A model generated the notes under the pieces. That model had not been told where the DNA came from. It ran no database searches and saw only the letters and a list, made by a program, of their open reading frames with translations. The position numbers and the translations under genes were made by a program. A stretch of DNA of 64,000 nt from Oscillospiraceae bacterium (GTDB taxonomy: Bacteria; Bacillota; Clostridia; Oscillospirales; Oscillospiraceae): positions 1-64,000 of the forward strand of contig CACZDN010000008.1 of NCBI GenBank assembly GCA_902779945.1, read 5' to 3'. Below, one piece after another: positions 33,255 through 41,884 of this stretch. The number at the start of each line of letters is the position of its first letter. Within the stretch, counting starts at the first letter, position 1.

Positions 33255-34100
33255 ATGAAAAAGCTTTGGATCTCCCTCCTCCTCGCCCTCGCGCTGCTGC
33301 TGAGTCTCGGCGCGGGCGCCTTTGCCGAGGCGCGGCTCGAGTATGTGACGGACGAGGCGGGCATACTCTCCGAGGACACGCGCCGGGAGCTCAACGAGAG
33401 GGCGCGGCAGATCTCCGAGGACACGGGCTGCGGCGTGTACGTCGTCGTGGTCAAAGACTGCCGTGACTACGTCAACGGCGGCATCGAGACCTTCGCCGAG
33501 GAGGTCTTTGAGGAATACGGCCTCGGCTATGGCAGCACGCACGACGGCGTGATGCTCGCCATGAGCATGTCGGAGCGGGACTACGACATCTACGCCCACG
33601 GCGATTTCGGCAACTACGCGTTCACCGACTACGGCAAGGAACAGCTTGCGGAGAGCTTTCTGGACAACTTCCGCCGCAACGACTGGGCGGGCGGCTTCCG
33701 GGACTTCGTTGACAACAGCGAAGATATGATCCGCCGCGCGAAGAACGGCGACCCCGTGGACCAGTGGATCCCCGATCCGGTGCAGGACCCGGGGCCGAGT
33801 CTCAGCGCCGGCGAGCTGGGCCTGAGCGCGCTCATCGCCGCCGTCTTCGGCGGGACCATGGTGGGCGGCATGAAAAGGCAGATGAAGACCGCCGTCAGGC
33901 AGACCCGCGCGGAGAACTACGTGGCCCAGGGCGGCGTGAAGCTCAGCCGCCAGGACGACCAGTTTGTCAACCGCACAGTCAGCCGCCAGGTGATCCGGCG
34001 CGACCCGCCGAGCGGCGGCAGCCGCCCGGGCGGAGGCCACTACGGCGGCACCACCATCAGCGGCAGCCACGGCGGCTCCCACCACAGCGGAAAGTTTTAG
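33255..34100 (+). CDS. TPM-domain membrane protein (YdjH-like)
   Basis: 281 residues. Signal peptide about 1-24 (cleavage near GAFAEA), then a TPM domain (VTDEAGILSEDTRREL; VYVVVVKDCRDYV; STHDGVMLAMSM) facing outside, a membrane helix near 195-215, and a Gly/Ser/His-rich tail (GGGHYGGTTISGSHGG). The last codon and stop (TTT TAG) overlap the TTAG target duplication of a miniature element, so insertion left the protein end intact. Third gene of the YdjGHI-like unit. Confidence 0.85.
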   Translation: MKKLWISLLLALALLLSLGAGAFAEARLEYVTDEAGILSEDTRRELNERARQISEDTGCGVYVVVVKDCRDYVNGGIETFAEEVFEEYGLGYGSTHDGVMLAMSMSERDYDIYAHGDFGNYAFTDYGKEQLAESFLDNFRRNDWAGGFRDFVDNSEDMIRRAKNGDPVDQWIPDPVQDPGPSLSAGELGLSALIAAVFGGTMVGGMKRQMKTAVRQTRAENYVAQGGVKLSRQDDQFVNRTVSRQVIRRDPPSGGSRPGGGHYGGTTISGSHGGSHHSGKF

Positions 34101-34363
34101 GGCAACACCGCATAATTCGGCAAGAGCAGATCCTGAGAAAATTTAGGGCAATACCGCATAATTCGGCAAGAGCAGATCCTGAGAAAATTTGGGTTCTGAT
34201 AAAGGCACTTTTTCGCAGATGTACTTTGTGTACCTCAAGAGTTGCCTTAGGTTCTGATAAAGACACTTTTTTGCAGATGTTCTTTGTGTACCTCAAGAAA
34301 AAGGCTCGAAATCAGGACACATATTTTCCAGGAGATGCCGCAGGCGGATTATGCGGTGTTGCC
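34101..34363 (-). repeat. Miniature inverted-repeat element, copy 6, interrupted by another copy
   Basis: Outer copy. TTAG at 34097-34100 and 34364-34367 is its target duplication. Left part 34101-34146 and right part 34251-34363 together make 159 bp, the standard length, once the inner copy and one TTAG are removed. Fills the gap between the YdjH-like gene and the methyltransferase gene. Confidence 0.93.
34147..34246 (-). repeat. Miniature inverted-repeat element, copy 7, nested in copy 6
   Basis: 100 bp, starting GGCAATACCGC and ending AAGAGTTGCC, flanked by TTAG at 34143-34146 and 34247-34250. It is internally shortened: the right half is reduced to GTTGCC. Same orientation as the outer copy. 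Confidence 0.92.
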
Positions 34364-34401
34364 TTAGATATACGCAAATACGCGCCGCATCGCGGCGCGT
34401 A

Positions 34402-35337
34402 TTATTTTTTTCGTTTCTGCATGGCGTAGGTGTTGCGCTCCCAGAAGACGCCGTCGGCGTAGCCCTGGATGTTCCCATCCCGCGCCGCCATCTCTAGGCG
34501 CTTTTCGCACCAGACACAGTAGCGCGGGTTCTGCTCGATCCCGATAAAATGCCGGCCCAGCTTCTTCGCCGCGACGGCGCTGCTGCCGGAGCCGAGGAAG
34601 GGGTCGAGCACCACGCCGCCCGGCGGGCAGCTCGCGAGGATGAGCTTGGCCATGAGCTTTTCCGGCTTCTGTGTGGGGTGGGCGGTATTCTCCGGCATGG
34701 ACCAGTAGGGGACGGAGAGATCATCCCAGAAGTTGGAGGGCGCGGTGTCGCGGAAGCGGCCGTCCGCCGTCTCCTCCCAGTCCTTCGGCTGCCCGTCCTG
34801 CCGGTAGGGGGCCAGGACGCGGCGGCGCTGTCGGACCGCCCCGGCGTCGAACCAATAGCTGTCCGACGCTGTGGCAAACCAGATGTCCTCCAGGGCGTTT
34901 TTCCAGTTCCTGCTTGCGCCGCGGCCCTTCTCGCGCTGCCAGGTGATGCGGTTTCGAAGCGTCAGCCGCTCGCTCAGCAGCGGCCCGATCACAAGACTCG
35001 AACGCCAGTCGCAGCAGACGTAGACGCTGCCGTCCGGCTTCAGAAGCGGCAGGGCGAGGTCGAGCCAGCGGGCGGTATACGCCGCGTAGTCCTCGTCCCG
35101 CATACGGTCGAAGCGCACGCCGTGGTAGTCCTTGCGCAGATTGTAGGGGGGATCGGCGATCAGCAGGTCCGCGCACGAGCGCGGCAGCAGCGGCAGCACG
35201 TCGAAGCAGTCGCCGCAGATCGTGCGGTCGAGCGCGTCCCCGAGCGCGCAGGGCGTATCCGCGCGCAGACAGCGGGCGAGGTATGCGCCCCCTTCGTCGA
35301 GCGGGAGGTCGATGGTCTTGTTCTTCGGCGCTTTCAC
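34402..35337 (-). CDS. DNA methyltransferase, N6-adenine/N4-cytosine type
   Basis: 311 residues from a GTG start that follows AAAGGGGCGATCCT. Catalytic motif IV is DPPYN (IADPPYNLRKDY) and the SAM-binding motif I, LDPFLGSGSSAVAA, comes after it, so this is a beta-class enzyme. The target-recognition part lies between (about residues 120-215). No restriction endonuclease gene flanks it, so it looks solitary; regulatory or phage-protective methylation are both possible. Target sequence not predictable. Confidence 0.9.
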   Translation of the reverse strand: MKAPKNKTIDLPLDEGGAYLARCLRADTPCALGDALDRTICGDCFDVLPLLPRSCADLLIADPPYNLRKDYHGVRFDRMRDEDYAAYTARWLDLALPLLKPDGSVYVCCDWRSSLVIGPLLSERLTLRNRITWQREKGRGASRNWKNALEDIWFATASDSYWFDAGAVRQRRRVLAPYRQDGQPKDWEETADGRFRDTAPSNFWDDLSVPYWSMPENTAHPTQKPEKLMAKLILASCPPGGVVLDPFLGSGSSAVAAKKLGRHFIGIEQNPRYCVWCEKRLEMAARDGNIQGYADGVFWERNTYAMQKRKK

Positions 35338-35397
35338 AGGATCGCCCCTTTGCAGTTTGTCCGAAACATCTTCTGCCTGTTATGTGCAGCGCTTGCC

Positions 35398-35468
35398 GTT
35401 CTGAGAGACGAAGCGACGAAGAATCTTTGCTTTTTGGCAAAAGCTCCATCGCCTGTGCCCAGGATGAC
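35398..35468. repeat. GTCATYCTGAG palindromic repeat, family B, copy 5 (diverged)
   Basis: GTTCTGAGAGACGAAGCGAC...GCCCAGGATGACA between the methyltransferase and phosphopantetheinyl transferase genes. Confidence 0.6.
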
Positions 35469-35476
35469 ACGGGGAT

Positions 35477-36136
35477 TCACAGCGCCTCCGGCGAGACGCG
35501 CACGAAGGGCGCATCCTCCACACCCTCAAGGCCGCAGAGGGCATAAAAGGCGCCGCCGTCCCGGAGGCTCCGCAGCCGCCAGGGGCGCGCGTCCACGCCC
35601 TGCCGGAGCGTGACCGCATCCCCGAGGGAGACGGAAAAGTCCTCCAGCGGCAGGGCGAGACCAAGCCCGACGGCCTTGATGAAGCTCTCCTTGCAGGTCC
35701 AGAGACGGAGAAAGGCGGCCTCCCGTTCGCCCTCCGGCAGGGAGAAGAGCCACGCGCGCTCCTCCGGGTGGAAGAAGCGCCGCGCGACGGCGAGGTCGAT
35801 CCCGCTCGCCGTCTCCACGTCACAGCCAACCGGGGCGGGGGAGACCGCGCAGAGCGCAAGCTCCCCGCTGTGGGAGAGATTGAAGTGAAAATCCGGCAGC
35901 GCCGGGAAATACGGCTTCCCGTTCTCCGACACGGCGGGCTCCGTGACCGGCAGCCCCTGCGCCGCGAGGGCATAGTTCAGAAGCAGCCCCGCGCCCAGCG
36001 AGAGCCGCCGCGCCCTCGCAACGCGAAGGCGCCCGATCTTCTCCTGCCGCGACGTGGGCACGGTCCGCAGCAGCCGCGCAAAAAGCGCCGCGTCCTTCAG
36101 CGCCTCCGTCGAGGCGAGATAAAGCGTCGTACGCAT
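35477..36136 (-). CDS. 4'-phosphopantetheinyl transferase, Sfp-like
   Basis: 219 residues from the ATG at 36136 (GGGGAGGCGCGGAC). It transfers phosphopantetheine from CoA to a carrier-protein Ser. The core motifs are VGCDVE (Mg ligands) and LWTCKESFIKAVG (Glu and Lys), with FNLSHSG upstream. The two-lobe length marks the Sfp group, which acts on secondary-metabolite or broad carriers, rather than the short AcpS type. No NRPS or PKS is in the window; an ACP gene lies at 41885. Confidence 0.9.
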   Translation of the reverse strand: MRTTLYLASTEALKDAALFARLLRTVPTSRQEKIGRLRVARARRLSLGAGLLLNYALAAQGLPVTEPAVSENGKPYFPALPDFHFNLSHSGELALCAVSPAPVGCDVETASGIDLAVARRFFHPEERAWLFSLPEGEREAAFLRLWTCKESFIKAVGLGLALPLEDFSVSLGDAVTLRQGVDARPWRLRSLRDGGAFYALCGLEGVEDAPFVRVSPEAL

Positions 36137-36183
36137 GTCCGCGCCTCCCCGTGCCGTTTTGGGATCAGCGCAGACGCGTCCTG

Positions 36184-36256
36184 CCTCTCTCCGAAAAGGG
36201 GAGGGGTCGATCCCCCACCCGCTTCGCGGGAGCCCCCTTTTTCGAAAGGGGGCTCG
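36184..36256. repeat. CCCCCACC-GCTTCGCGGGAG repeat, family C
   Basis: Palindromes CTCTCCGAAAAGGGGAG and GCCCCCTTTTTCGAAAGGGGGC joined by CCCCCACCCGCTTCGCGGGA. The same CCCCCACCTGCTTCGCGGGA joint occurs in the cluster at 47364. Confidence 0.65.
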
Positions 36257-36363
36257 GATGGCGCGCTGCCGAACGCTGATTTCCGGGAAATACTTTACCA
36301 CACGCGCACCGAAAGCACAACCAAAACAATGCGGACGGCTGGCAGAGGCATGTCCGGCGGCGC

Positions 36364-36394
36364 AAAAAATCTCCCCCGCCGTGTGGCGGGGGAG
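36364..36394 (-). terminator. Intrinsic terminator of the surface protein gene
   Basis: CTCCCCCGCC and GGCGGGGGAG form a 10-bp perfect stem; on the minus strand it is followed by ATTTTTTG. It lies 36 bases after the stop codon at 36430. Confidence 0.9.
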
Positions 36395-36429
36395 AAGCTG
36401 TGTTATGGGGTTTCCGGATGCCGCTTATC

Positions 36430-38205
36430 TCAGATGTCGTGCTTTCTGAGCTTGGGGATCAGGACGACGACCGCGGTGCCGGAGAGCAGGAGGAAGGCCG
36501 CCCACAGGCCGAGATTGCTCTCGTCGCCGGTCCTCGGGCTCGCGCCGCCCTGCGCGGTGGTCAGGATCTGGAAGGTGGTGCTGCAGTAATCGCCGTAGCT
36601 GGTCAGCGCCTTGAGAGTGTAGGTGTTGCCGGCGCTGCGCTTGTTCAGGAACTCATAGCTCAGGGTGATGGTCTTGCCGTTGGCGGACAGGGCGTAGTCC
36701 ACACCGTACTCCAGCGGGATGTTGCCGACGTACACCTGGGCCACGGGATCGTCGCACAGGAAGCGGAGGTTCCGGATGCTGTTGATGACGTGCTTGTCGG
36801 AGTCGATCGGGACGAGCTTCGCGCCGATGCGGAAGGTGACCGTGTTGGTGCACATGCCGTACTTCATCTCGACAACCTGCAGGGTGTAGGTGCCGGAGGG
36901 CAGGCTGTTCAGGAAGTTCGTGCCGAGGGCGAAGTTGCCGTTGTCAAAGTCCCAGAACTGGTTGTAGTTGACTTCCTTGGTGGGGATGGAGCCGGCGCCG
37001 TAGCCGTAGCGGAGAATGACGGTGTACTGGTTGGGGAAGCGGCGCAGATTCATCAGATCAGACCAGAACATCAGGTAATCGTCGCCGCTGGTCCAGGCGT
37101 AGGAGTAGCTGGGCTCCAGATACCAGTTCTGACCGGTGTAGGGATTCAGGGAGCCGTTGTCCTCGGAGGTCTTGACAATGAAGGTGTTGGTGGACTTTAC
37201 ATACTCGCTGGTGTCCGACGCGTTGGGGAAACCGATGAAGTAGTAGGTATCATCGGGCATGGAGTCCAGATAGGTCTTGGACAGGGTCACGGTGTTGCCC
37301 GCCAGGCTGTACTCACTTACCGCGAGAATGTGGGTGTAGGAGCCGGTGATGGAGGCGACACCGAAGCGCTTCATCTGGGAAATGCCGACGCCGGTGACGG
37401 CGATGGCCATGGAGTTGTCCTTATACTTGGTGTAGGTGGCGGGGCTGGCGGAGAAGGCGTACTTGCTGGAGTCGCTGTAGTCGCCCGCGTTGACCGTGAC
37501 ATAGGCCATCTTCACAGGCACGTCGTCCCTGCGCAGACCGTAGAAGAAATAGGTGTTGGGCGTCAGGGTCTTCAGCCAGGAGCCGCGGAGGATCATCTTG
37601 TCCGTGCCCATATCGTAGTTCTGACCGGCAGACATGTTGACCAGGTTCGCACCGGTGGAGGAGGTGCTGTAGGCATAGCCCGCGGGGAAGCTGTCGCCGG
37701 CAAGACCGAAGGTGCCCTTGATTTCGACGGTCGCGTCAGCATCGGTGTCGGTCTTGCGGATGACCGTCTTGTTCTGGGAGAAATCGTTGTAGGTCACATT
37801 GGCGGGGGCGGGAGACGCAAACGTCTCCTTGTCGGACACGCCGGAGCCGAACACGAACTCGGTTTCGCCGTCCTTGGACTTGTCCTGCTGCTCAGCGTCG
37901 CCCTTGAAGTCGAAGCTGTCGCCTGCGGGCTGGGCCGCCGGGGCGTCGCCGAAGGCAAACTCGGAGCCGGCGTTGTCGTTGGAGCTGCTGCCTGCGACGG
38001 AGCTGCTGCCCGCATCAAAGCTGAAGCCGCTGTCGCCGTCGAAGCTGAAACCGCTGTCGCCGCCGAAGTCGGAGCTCTGGGCGAAGCCTGCGCTGTCGCC
38101 GCCGTCACTGAAGCTGAATTCCGCCGCGAATGCGCTCCCTGCGAAGAGGCCGAAGCACATTACGCCGACCAGAATCATAGACAAGACTTTAGAAAAAGTT
38201 TTCAT
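36430..38205 (-). CDS. Sortase-anchored surface protein with Phe/Asp/Gly/Ser-rich N-terminus
   Basis: 591 residues, GGAGAGGACATC before the start. Signal peptide about 1-27 (cleavage after SAFA). Residues about 28-130 are low-complexity with spaced FxF motifs (FSFSDGG, GFSFDGDS, GFSFDAGS, EFAFGDA, SFDFKGD, EFVFGSG). The next ~430 residues look like several beta-sandwich units with repeated phrases such as YYFIGF/YFFYGL. The C-terminus has SPRTGDE, a hydrophobic helix and KLRKHDI, an (S/P)PxTG-type sortase signal. Cell-wall anchored; binding partner unknown. No sortase gene is in the window. Confidence 0.85.
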   Translation of the reverse strand: MKTFSKVLSMILVGVMCFGLFAGSAFAAEFSFSDGGDSAGFAQSSDFGGDSGFSFDGDSGFSFDAGSSSVAGSSSNDNAGSEFAFGDAPAAQPAGDSFDFKGDAEQQDKSKDGETEFVFGSGVSDKETFASPAPANVTYNDFSQNKTVIRKTDTDADATVEIKGTFGLAGDSFPAGYAYSTSSTGANLVNMSAGQNYDMGTDKMILRGSWLKTLTPNTYFFYGLRRDDVPVKMAYVTVNAGDYSDSSKYAFSASPATYTKYKDNSMAIAVTGVGISQMKRFGVASITGSYTHILAVSEYSLAGNTVTLSKTYLDSMPDDTYYFIGFPNASDTSEYVKSTNTFIVKTSEDNGSLNPYTGQNWYLEPSYSYAWTSGDDYLMFWSDLMNLRRFPNQYTVILRYGYGAGSIPTKEVNYNQFWDFDNGNFALGTNFLNSLPSGTYTLQVVEMKYGMCTNTVTFRIGAKLVPIDSDKHVINSIRNLRFLCDDPVAQVYVGNIPLEYGVDYALSANGKTITLSYEFLNKRSAGNTYTLKALTSYGDYCSTTFQILTTAQGGASPRTGDESNLGLWAAFLLLSGTAVVVLIPKLRKHDI

Positions 38206-38609
38206 GATGTCCTCTCCTTATATACTGATTTGTTTTGAGCTGTTATGATACAACGCAAAAGCAAAGCCTGCAGTTCTCTACTGTTGCGGTGCAGCTATAA
38301 TGTAACACGGTCGTCCGGAAAATGCAAGAGTTTTTTCATTTATTTGCGGTAAGTTTTTTCCTGTTTGTAACCAAAATGAAAATCACGCAGGTTTTCCGCC
38401 GTCATTTTTCGAGCGGATCAGCGCAGCGCAGGCCGCTTTTTCAGTGCCCTCGCGCATCCCGAAACCGGGAAGGGGGGGCTCGCCATGCCGCCCTTGCTCC
38501 GCCTGTGCTTATATGACGGCAGGATGTGCGCGTTTGTTCCGGGGCGGGAGAAAAAATTTTTGTGTTGGGACGTGTTTTTTAACGTATTCTATAAAGTAGA
38601 AGATTTTTA

Positions 38610-38639
38610 TTGACAAAACGCTTGCGCTTCTATTATAAT
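38610..38639 (+). promoter_or_regulatory. Strong sigma-A promoter for rpmH
   Basis: TTGACA, an 18-base spacer and TATAAT, both perfect hexamers. It lies in a 548-base gap (38206-38753) that is AT-rich for this genome, holds a CCGGCCTCCCGGCCGG hairpin in the rpmH leader, and shows no gene. No DnaA boxes (TTATNCACA) were seen there. Confidence 0.88.
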
Positions 38640-38753
38640 ACCAATTCGGCGGCCCCTGCCGCTCAGGAACTGTCAACTGCTTCGCCGGCCTCCCGGCCGG
38701 GGATGTTGAGTAATTTTGTGAATCCCAAGGATTCAAAGAAAGGAGTGCACCCC

Positions 38754-38888
38754 ATGCTTCGTACCTATCAGCCCAAGAAGCTCCAGCGCAAGAAAGAGCA
38801 CGGCTTCCGCAAGAGAATGAAGACCGCGAACGGCCGCAAGGTTCTCGCCCGCCGCAGAGCGAAGGGCAGAGCGCAGCTCAGCGCCTGA
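38754..38888 (+). CDS. rpmH: Ribosomal protein bL34
   Basis: 44 residues, standard length and sequence for L34 ([20 protein letters not shown], then [17 protein letters not shown]). AAAGGAGTGCACCCC precedes the ATG. First gene of the conserved rpmH-rnpA-yidD-yidC-jag unit. Confidence 0.98.
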   Translation: MLRTYQPKKLQRKKEHGFRKRMKTANGRKVLARRRAKGRAQLSA

Positions 38889-38976
38889 GGCGCACCGTGA
38901 ACAGAATCGGGAATATTTCACAGGGCGGAGAGATCCGCCCTTTAGGCGCTTATGCGGGCAAAAAGCGGGGAGAGAC

Positions 38977-39324
38977 GTGAACAAGAGCTATACCCTGAAA
39001 AAGAACAGCGACTTTCGCCGCCTCTACGGAAAAGGGAAGAGTACGGCGACGCCGTATCTCGCGCTCTACTGCCGGAAAAACCGGCTGGACCACAACCGCG
39101 CGGGCTACACCGTGTCCACAAAGCTCGGCCATGCCGTGGTGCGCAACCGGGTCCGCCGCCGCTTTCGGGAGATCGTGCGCCTGAACCGGGAAAGACTCCT
39201 GCCGGGCTACGATCTCGTGCTCGTCGCGCGCAGCCGCGCCGTGGATGCGGAGTACCGCAAGCTCGAGCGCGCCTATCTCACGGCGTGCCGGAAGCTCGGT
39301 ATCCTGCGGGAGGGCGCGGAATGA
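38977..39324 (+). CDS. rnpA: Ribonuclease P protein component
   Basis: 115 residues from a GTG start after GGGGAGAGAC. It binds RNase P RNA and helps 5' maturation of tRNA. The RNR motif region reads [15 protein letters not shown] and the N-terminal [16 protein letters not shown] is family typical. yidD overlaps its stop by four bases. Confidence 0.97.
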   Translation: MNKSYTLKKNSDFRRLYGKGKSTATPYLALYCRKNRLDHNRAGYTVSTKLGHAVVRNRVRRRFREIVRLNRERLLPGYDLVLVARSRAVDAEYRKLERAYLTACRKLGILREGAE

Positions 39325-39539
39325 AGCAAGTCCTGCTGGCCCTCATCCGCTTTTACCGGCGCTTTCTCTCGCCCCTGCGCCAGCCCTGCTGCCGCTTTAC
39401 CCCGACCTGTTCACAGTACGCCATGGAGGCCATCGAAAAATACGGCGCCCTGCGGGGCGGCTGGATGGCTCTCCGCCGTATCTGCTGCTGCCACCCGTTC
39501 TATCACGGGCGGCGCGGCCTCTACGACCCCGTACCCTGA
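39321..39539 (+). CDS. yidD: Membrane protein insertion efficiency factor YidD
   Basis: 72 residues. The family signature is intact: [26 protein letters not shown] and [15 protein letters not shown], with the four conserved cysteines. A peripheral inner-face membrane protein that supports YidC-dependent insertion. Translationally coupled to rnpA. Confidence 0.97.
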   Translation: MKQVLLALIRFYRRFLSPLRQPCCRFTPTCSQYAMEAIEKYGALRGGWMALRRICCCHPFYHGRRGLYDPVP

Positions 39540-39576
39540 GGGGTCCATCTCAAAGAATTGAACTGAGGAATGAATT

Positions 39577-40962
39577 ATGTCATTTGGGGAAATCATTACC
39601 TGGCCCTTTGCCAAGCTGATGGTCTGGCTCTATGAGCTGACCGGCAACTACGGCGTGGCGCTGTGCCTGTTCGCGCTGGCCGTCAACCTCATCATGACCC
39701 CCTTCATGGCCAAGAGCAAAAAGAGCATGATGCGCTCCTCCCGCCTCCAGCCCAGGATCCAGGAGCTGCAGAAGCGGCACGAGGGCAACCAGCAGAAGCT
39801 CAATGCCGAAATGCAGAAGCTCTATCAGGAAGAGGGCATCAACCCCATGTCCGGCTGCCTCTGGTCGCTGATCCCCTTCCCCATCCTGATCGCCCTCTAC
39901 TCCGTCGTCCGCCAGCCCCTGACCCGCATGATGTTCGTGGCCCAGGACTTCGTGACGACGCTGCAGGACTATTTCGTGGGCAAGGGCCTCTTTGAAGCGG
40001 CCGCCGGCCGCGCGGGCGCCTATCAGGAGATCGAGCTTGCCAGACTCACCCACGCCAACTGGGCCTCTGTGACCGCCGATCTGGCAGACAAGCTGGACCC
40101 CAATCTCATCGACCTGGACTTCAGCTTCCTCGGCCTGAACCTCGGCGACCAGCCCCAGTGGAATTTCTTCACCAGCACCGACTGGTCCGACGCCTCCGTC
40201 TGGGGTCCGGCTCTGGGCCTGTTTCTGATCCCGTTTATCTCGGCCGGCCTCTCGTGGGTCTCCATGAAGATCAGCTCCGCGTCGAACCCCACCACGGACA
40301 ACAACGCCCAGGCCGCCGCCACCATGAACACCATGAATCTCATGATGCCGCTGATGAGCGTCTGGATCTGCTTCATCATGCCCGCCGCCATGGGTATCTA
40401 CTGGATCGCAAACTCCGTCTTCGGCATGGCCCGCGACTACTTCCTCACGAAGAAGTACAAGGCCGAGCTTGACGAGGAGGACAAGGTCAAGGAGGCCCAG
40501 CGCGCCGTCAAGGAGGCCGAGATCGAGGCCAAGAAGGCGGAGTACGAGAAGCTCAAGGCCGAGGGGAAGACCCCCCTCAACACCAACACCAGCAAGAAAA
40601 AGCTTCAGGCCAGCGAGAAGCAGAAGCTGGACGAGCGCAAGGCCGCGCTCGACCGCGCCGACCGCGCCGCCAGACGCGAGCGCCTCGGCATCAAGGAGAA
40701 CGAGATCCCGGCCTCTCAGGTCGGCAACCGCCGCTACGCCAGAGGCCGCGCCTACGTCCCCGACCGCTTCAGCAATCCCGAGGGCGCGGAGGAGGCGACT
40801 CTCGCGGCTGCCGCCGCGTCCGAGAACGCCCCCGCCATCGACGAGAACATCGAGGAGCTGAACGCCGCCGCGGAGGACATCACGGAAGCCGCCGCCGCGG
40901 AAGAGGTCGCGGAAGTCCCCGCGGAGAGCGAGGAACAAGAGTTAACAGGAGAGTCTGAATAA
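39577..40962 (+). CDS. yidC: Membrane protein insertase YidC/OxaA with long acidic C-terminal tail
   Basis: 461 residues. The Oxa1-type core has about five or six helices: NYGVALCLFALAVNLIMTPF with the conserved helix, the cytoplasmic hairpin MRSSRLQPRIQELQKRH, and IMPAAMGIYWIANSVFG. There is no lipobox Cys. After about residue 295 comes a 165-residue cytoplasmic tail, first a Lys/Glu coiled coil, then Ala/Glu-rich. Such tails are usually basic and ribosome-binding in Gram-positive YidC2; here the end is acidic. Confidence 0.95.
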   Translation: MSFGEIITWPFAKLMVWLYELTGNYGVALCLFALAVNLIMTPFMAKSKKSMMRSSRLQPRIQELQKRHEGNQQKLNAEMQKLYQEEGINPMSGCLWSLIPFPILIALYSVVRQPLTRMMFVAQDFVTTLQDYFVGKGLFEAAAGRAGAYQEIELARLTHANWASVTADLADKLDPNLIDLDFSFLGLNLGDQPQWNFFTSTDWSDASVWGPALGLFLIPFISAGLSWVSMKISSASNPTTDNNAQAAATMNTMNLMMPLMSVWICFIMPAAMGIYWIANSVFGMARDYFLTKKYKAELDEEDKVKEAQRAVKEAEIEAKKAEYEKLKAEGKTPLNTNTSKKKLQASEKQKLDERKAALDRADRAARRERLGIKENEIPASQVGNRRYARGRAYVPDRFSNPEGAEEATLAAAAASENAPAIDENIEELNAAAEDITEAAAAEEVAEVPAESEEQELTGESE

Positions 40963-40963
40963 T

Positions 40964-41812
40964 ATGATCAACACACTGGAAAAGTCCGCCAAAACGGTGG
41001 ACGCCGCCATCGACGAAGCCCTCAAAGAGCTGGGGATGAGCCGGGACGACGTCTCGGTCGAGATCCTGGAGATGGGCAAGACCGGCTTTCTCGGCTTCGG
41101 CGCGCAGCCCGCGCGCGTGCGCGTGAGCTACGAGACCCCGGACCCCGAGCCCGTCAGACCCGCGCCCAGGAAGGCCGAAAAGCCCGCGCCCGCAAAGCCG
41201 GAGAAGCCCGCCGCGCCCAAGGCTGAAAAGCCCGCCGCGCCCAGGACCGAAAAGCCCGCCCCCGCCAGAGACGAGGAGAAGGCCCTGGCCCCCGTGCCCG
41301 CGGCGAACGGCGAGGAGAACCCCGATTACGCCGCGATCCGCAGCTTCCTGGAGGGACTGCTCGAGCGCATGGGCGTGAGCGCGGACATGGAGATCAGCCC
41401 CCGCGACAACGGCGGCATCAACGTCAACCTCACGGGCTCTGCCATGGGCGCGATCATCGGCCGCCGCGGCGAGACCCTGGACGCCATTCAGCACCTGACC
41501 AACTACGTCGTCAACAAGGACAGCGAAAAGCGTCTGCATATCTCCGTCGACGCGGAGGCCTACCGCTCCAAGCGGGAGGAGTCGCTGACGAAGCTGGCGG
41601 AGAAGATGGCGGAGAAGGCCATCAAGTACAAGAGAAGCATGGCTCTCGAGCCCATGAATTCCTACGAGCGCCACGTGATCCACACCGCGCTCCAGAATTA
41701 CGAGGGCGTGACCACGAGCTCTACCGGCGTCGAGCCGAACCGCCGCGTCGTCGTCTCCTACGTCAAGCCCGAAAAGCCCGACAACAAGCCCAAAAGCCGC
41801 GAGTGGGCCTAA
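40964..41812 (+). CDS. jag: Jag/KhpB RNA-binding protein (SpoIIIJ-associated)
   Basis: 282 residues, starting one base after the yidC stop. Jag-N domain (EMGKTGFLGFGAQPARV) at 1-55, an Ala-Pro-Lys-rich linker built of EKPAAPKA-type repeats (about 60-105), a KH domain (GAIIGRRGETLDAIQHL) and a C-terminal R3H domain (NSYERHVIH). Family members bind RNA and act in cell-wall growth and division. The usual next genes mnmE and mnmG are not here; acpP follows. Confidence 0.95.
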   Translation: MINTLEKSAKTVDAAIDEALKELGMSRDDVSVEILEMGKTGFLGFGAQPARVRVSYETPDPEPVRPAPRKAEKPAPAKPEKPAAPKAEKPAAPRTEKPAPARDEEKALAPVPAANGEENPDYAAIRSFLEGLLERMGVSADMEISPRDNGGINVNLTGSAMGAIIGRRGETLDAIQHLTNYVVNKDSEKRLHISVDAEAYRSKREESLTKLAEKMAEKAIKYKRSMALEPMNSYERHVIHTALQNYEGVTTSSTGVEPNRRVVVSYVKPEKPDNKPKSREWA

Positions 41813-41884
41813 TTCGCTCTTGCATCCGGACGCTGTTTGTAGTACCATGTGATCGCAAAGGATTTGGCTTCGGAGGAGAAACAA

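Noticed and set aside
38206-38753. Chromosome origin upstream of rpmH
   Set aside because: AT-rich for this genome, but no DnaA boxes and no dnaA gene in the window.
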